Assembly: GCF_008123515.1 (NCBI RefSeq)
Contig: NZ_VSSR01000081.1
Coordinates: forward strand, 22,996-86,995
DNA from: Bradyrhizobium cytisi
GTDB lineage: Bacteria; Pseudomonadota; Alphaproteobacteria; Rhizobiales; Xanthobacteraceae
Length of the DNA stretch: 64,000 bases
Direction of reading: 5' to 3'
Shown: positions 61,479 through 64,000 of the stretch, piece after piece
Numbering within the stretch: the stretch's first letter is position 1
Layout of the letters: every line of letters starts with the position of its first letter
Program-made: the position numbers and the translations under genes
The notes under the pieces: generated by a model
What the model was told of the DNA's origin: nothing
Seen by the model: only the letters and a program-made list of their open reading frames with translations
Databases searched by the model: none

Positions 61479-62405
61479 CTACTCCCATTCAATTTCCGAA
61501 AATGCTGCGGTTGCGTTGCGGGCGTTGTAGTCGTCGAACAGTTCCCAGTCCGGCCGCTCCGTGGTCGCTGCCTTCTCCGCCGCGGTTCGGATCGGCTCGC
61601 CCTTCTTGTTCGAGGCACGGACGTCCGACAGCAGTGTCGAGAGATAGCGCCGTTCATCTGATAGCGCTGCAGGCCAGTCGCTCATAGGGCCGTGACCGGG
61701 AACGACGCGGGCCGCCGGAACGCTCTCCAGCTCCTTCAGCAGGGCGAGCCAGCCGCGAATGCTGCCATCCACCACCGGAATGTGGCGGAGAAAGACCAGA
61801 TCGCCTGCGAACAGCGTCTTGGTCGTCTCGTCGAACACGGTCAGGTCATTGTCGCTGTGCGCGGCCGGCCATGCCCGCAAGGTCAGCCGGCGCGATCCGA
61901 GATCGAGCGCCATGACGTCCTCAACCAGCACAGTGGGCGGCACGATCTTCACGGGATCGATCAGTTCGCCGCCCATGATGCGCCGGAAACTATCAAGATA
62001 ATACGGCCCGCGCGTCGCCAGCGCCTGCGGCAGCTTGCTGTGGCCGACGAAGCTGGTTCCGTCCGCGATGAAGGCCGCATTGCCGAAAACGTGGTCGGGA
62101 TGGCCGTGGGTGTTGATGACGTAGCGGATCGGCTTGCTGGTGCGGGCTCGCACCGCGGCCAGCAGCGCCTCGCCTTCACGAAGGCTGCCACCGGTATCGA
62201 TCACGGCCACCGCATCCTCGCCGACGACGAAGCCGATATTGGCAATATCGCCCTCGTTCTCGCGGGTCATCAGGGCGATGGTCCCGGAGTGCACGAAGAT
62301 TCCCGGTGCGACTTCGCTCACAGGCAATTCGGCCGCCCCGGCGCGTGCTACCGTCGCGAGTCCCAGCAGGGACAGGGCTGCGATCTTTGACGTGAGATGC
62401 GACAC
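61479..62405 (-). CDS. Quinoprotein relay system zinc metallohydrolase (SoxH-related)
   Basis: A 308-residue exported metallo-beta-lactamase-fold protein with signal peptide (to ~ARAGAAEL). The zinc motif is THGHPDH (His100, His102, Asp104, His105); further ligands are in WPAAHSDNDLTVFDE, FAGDLVFLRH and VVPGHGPMSDW. It matches the SoxH_rel_PQQ type found with SoxYZ-like carriers beside quinoprotein dehydrogenases, and presumably cleaves a carrier-bound thioester-like intermediate. It is not a beta-lactamase of the B3 type encoded at 30632. It lies 97 bases upstream of the SoxYZ-like gene on the same strand. Confidence 0.88.
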   Translation of the reverse strand: MSHLTSKIAALSLLGLATVARAGAAELPVSEVAPGIFVHSGTIALMTRENEGDIANIGFVVGEDAVAVIDTGGSLREGEALLAAVRARTSKPIRYVINTHGHPDHVFGNAAFIADGTSFVGHSKLPQALATRGPYYLDSFRRIMGGELIDPVKIVPPTVLVEDVMALDLGSRRLTLRAWPAAHSDNDLTVFDETTKTLFAGDLVFLRHIPVVDGSIRGWLALLKELESVPAARVVPGHGPMSDWPAALSDERRYLSTLLSDVRASNKKGEPIRTAAEKAATTERPDWELFDDYNARNATAAFSEIEWE

Positions 62406-62530
62406 TTTTCCGCCTCAGTTCAGGGCTTGCCGCATTGCACTGCAGCACAACAAGCCAACGCAAGGTTTGGCAAACATGGTGCGTCCTGCGTTGCATGGAT
62501 AGCATTCGAATGAAATGAGGAGGAAGCGCG

Positions 62531-63409
62531 ATGGAGGTCGGACGACATCGTCGCTGGTTGTTTTCACTGTGTGTGATGGCGGCATCTTGTGCGATCGGCG
62601 ACGTCGCCCGCGCGCAGACGACCGATAGTGGTGACCTCTCGTTCGAGCTGGTCGACCCCAAGGTGCTGCGCGTCTGCGCCGATCCGCGCAACCTTCCATT
62701 CTCCAACGAGAAGGGCGAGGGAATCGAGAACAAGCTCGCCGAGCTGTTCGCGGACAAGCTTCAGAAGAAGCTCGACTATGTCTTCTTCCCGCAGGCCACG
62801 GGCTTCGTGCGCATGACGCTGGGTGCGCATCGCTGCGACGTCATCATGGGCTTCCCGCAAGGCGACGATCTCGTCCAGGGGACCAATCCGTATTATCGCA
62901 CATCGTACGCGCTGGTTGCGAAAGCGGGCAGCGGGCTGGAGGACGTCGACACGCTCGAAGACCCGAAGTTGAAGGGCAAGCACGTCGGCATCGTCGCCGG
63001 CACGCCACCGGCGACCAACATGGCCATCGCAGGCCTGATGGGCGATGCAAAACCTTATCCGTTGATGATCGACACACGCTACGACAATTCGGCGCAGGCC
63101 ATGATCGACGACCTCGCTGCCGGTAAGATCGACGCCGGCGTGCTGTGGGGACCGATGGCAGGGTACTACGCCAAGAAGGTCGGTTCGCTGCACGTGACGC
63201 CGCTGGTGAAGGAAACCACCGGTCCAAAACTGGTGTATCGTATCGGCATGGGCGTGCGCGCCGTCGACCAGAACTGGAAGCGGCAGCTCAACAAGCTGAT
63301 TCAGGAGAACCAGGGCGAGATCAACAAGATCCTGCTCGACTTCGGCGTGCCGCTGCTGGATGAAAACGACCGGCCGCTCGGTGCGGGGACGGCCAAGAAG
63401 GCGCCATGA
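62531..63409 (+). CDS. Quinoprotein dehydrogenase-associated MoxJ-like periplasmic binding protein
   Basis: A 292-residue exported protein of the family-3 solute-binding fold. After the signal peptide come LRVCADPRNLPFSNEKGEGI, DVIMGFPQGDDLVQGTNPYY, KGKHVGIVAGTPPATN and DAGVLWGPMAGYYAKK. These match the ABC_peri_MoxJ_2 group that travels with PQQ alcohol dehydrogenases. There is no linked permease, so a chaperone or activation role is likely. GAGGAGGAA precedes the ATG at 6-8 bases. Its stop overlaps the CxxxCW gene (ATGA). It is the second MoxJ-type gene of the island. Confidence 0.88.
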   Translation: MEVGRHRRWLFSLCVMAASCAIGDVARAQTTDSGDLSFELVDPKVLRVCADPRNLPFSNEKGEGIENKLAELFADKLQKKLDYVFFPQATGFVRMTLGAHRCDVIMGFPQGDDLVQGTNPYYRTSYALVAKAGSGLEDVDTLEDPKLKGKHVGIVAGTPPATNMAIAGLMGDAKPYPLMIDTRYDNSAQAMIDDLAAGKIDAGVLWGPMAGYYAKKVGSLHVTPLVKETTGPKLVYRIGMGVRAVDQNWKRQLNKLIQENQGEINKILLDFGVPLLDENDRPLGAGTAKKAP

Positions 63410-63963
63410 GGCGGCCTCTTGCCGGCGCGCTCATCGCCGCCGCCCTGGCGGTGCCGGCTTTGGCGCAGCAGCAGGAGCCGTTTGAGCCCGAAGGGTATCG
63501 CACCGACAATTACCGCGCGCCGGTGCCGGCGACGCTGGAAGGCGCGCGCGTGCTGACGACGGCGGAGGCCGAGGCGATCTGGCGCGCAAAGAGCGGCGCC
63601 TTCATCGACGTGCTGCCGCGCGCGCCGAAGCCAAAGAACCTTCCGGCAAGCACGGTCTGGCGCGACGCACCCCGGAAAAACATACCCGGCAGCATCTGGC
63701 TGCCGGATACCGGCTACGGCGCGTTGCCATCGGCGATAGACGGTTATCTCCAGCGCGGTCTCGCGCAAGCGTCATATGGCGACAAGGCCACGCTGCTCGT
63801 GATCTATTGCCTCGCCGATTGCTGGATGTCCTGGAACGCCGCCAAGCGCGCGCTCGCTTACGGCTATTCCAACGTCGCCTGGTATCCCGAGGGCACCGAC
63901 GGCTGGGAGCATGCGAAGCTGCCAACAGAGGAGGCACAGCCGGAGCCGCGGCCTGAGCAGTGA
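63406..63963 (+). CDS. PQQ-dependent catabolism-associated CXXCW-type protein (rhodanese-like)
   Basis: A 185-residue exported protein with signal peptide (MRRPLAGALIAAALAVPALAQ). Its rhodanese-like fold carries the active-site box CLADCW (Cys135, Cys139, Trp140) within IYCLADCWMSWNAAKRALAYGY. It also has FIDVLPRAPKPKNLP and IPGSIWLPDTGYG, typical of the PQQ_CXXCW family. A redox or sulfur-transfer role in the periplasm alongside the SoxYZ-like carrier is plausible. It is translationally coupled to the MoxJ-like gene by an ATGA overlap. The acidic Pro-rich tail (EEAQPEPRPEQ) ends the protein. Confidence 0.88.
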   Translation: MRRPLAGALIAAALAVPALAQQQEPFEPEGYRTDNYRAPVPATLEGARVLTTAEAEAIWRAKSGAFIDVLPRAPKPKNLPASTVWRDAPRKNIPGSIWLPDTGYGALPSAIDGYLQRGLAQASYGDKATLLVIYCLADCWMSWNAAKRALAYGYSNVAWYPEGTDGWEHAKLPTEEAQPEPRPEQ

Positions 63964-63980
63964 GTGGCTCGATTCCTCCA

Positions 63981-64000
63981 TCATTGCGAGCGCAGCGAAG
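63981..64000 (+). repeat. Start of a short dispersed repeat, cut by the window edge
   Basis: TCATTGCGAGCGCAGCGAAG is, from memory, the opening half of a widely dispersed intergenic repeat in Bradyrhizobium and other proteobacteria that continues CAATCC. It follows the last gene by 17 bases. The remainder is outside the window. Confidence 0.55.

Noticed and set aside
60566..62405. Part of a sulfur-oxidation (Sox) operon
   Set aside because: The SoxY and SoxZ domains are fused, no soxA/X/B/C/D genes are present, and the neighbours are PQQ-dehydrogenase accessories.
61479..62405. Second beta-lactamase
   Set aside because: It is a metallo-beta-lactamase fold but lacks the B3-specific layout of the 30632 gene and matches the quinoprotein-relay hydrolases.
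55186..63963. pqqBCDE or a TonB-dependent lanthanide receptor downstream of pqqA/lanM
   Set aside because: I looked for the radical-SAM CxxxCxxC of PqqE, PqqC/PqqD-like sequences and a large plug-barrel receptor. None is present in the window.

Overview
The window looks like a chromosomal segment of a Bradyrhizobium-type alphaproteobacterium. The basis is high G+C with strong GC3 codon use, a complete set of rhizobial gene families, a BJP-type B3 metallo-beta-lactamase, and two dispersed sequence elements that I recall as typical of Bradyrhizobium (36.24-36.89 kb and the last 20 bases). Species assignment is inference; no search was run.

Layout. 0-0.6 kb: end of an unidentified gene, a terminator and tRNA-Lys(CTT). 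0.6-17.4 kb: two neighbouring carbohydrate loci. Each has a binding protein and two MalF/MalG-type permeases but no ATPase, plus a LacI regulator and Gfo/Idh/MocA dehydrogenases. The first adds an SDR and a ThuA-like protein; the second adds NagA/NagB-like amino-sugar enzymes and a GMC oxidoreductase, and carries two matching LacI-type operators. 17.6-20.1 kb: a stand-alone BamA. 20.1-30.6 kb: histidine utilisation (hutF-hutC and hutI-hutH-hutU, divergent around a perfect 20-bp palindrome), followed by a TauABC-like importer and an M20 amidohydrolase; no HutG is present. 30.6-38.5 kb: mixed genes, including the B3 beta-lactamase, a periplasmic esterase, tungstate transporter genes tupA/tupB on opposite strands, a dispersed repeat, 3-hydroxybutyryl-CoA dehydrogenase and a group III truncated haemoglobin.

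38.7-64 kb is the most notable part: a periplasmic alcohol-oxidation island that appears to be built around lanthanides and PQQ. It encodes three PQQ alcohol dehydrogenases that all carry the extra Asp (D-x-D) diagnostic of lanthanide-type enzymes. One is XoxF with its XoxG cytochrome, FlhA and Gfa. One is paired with a Rieske protein and lacks the vicinal disulphide. One sits with a small cytochrome c and a MoxJ-like protein. Divergent from the third is a lanmodulin homologue (54542-54934) with four EF hands in the 12/13/12 spacing characteristic of LanM. It is followed by a 26-residue orphan pqqA (55105-55185), too short for ordinary ORF calling, and by an outer-membrane beta-barrel protein. 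The right end holds a quinoprotein-relay set: a SoxYZ-like carrier, a zinc metallohydrolase, a second MoxJ-like protein, a CxxxCW protein and a TauABC-like ABC transporter. An IorAB-like molybdenum aldehyde oxidoreductase lies between the first two dehydrogenase loci.

How it may work together (inference): alcohols are oxidised in the periplasm by lanthanide-PQQ enzymes. Electrons leave through XoxG, the second cytochrome c or the Rieske protein. Aldehydes go to the Mo oxidoreductase or, for formaldehyde, to Gfa/FlhA. LanM buffers the metal, and the local pqqA may raise cofactor precursor supply. The pqqBCDE genes and the lanthanide receptor must lie outside the window.
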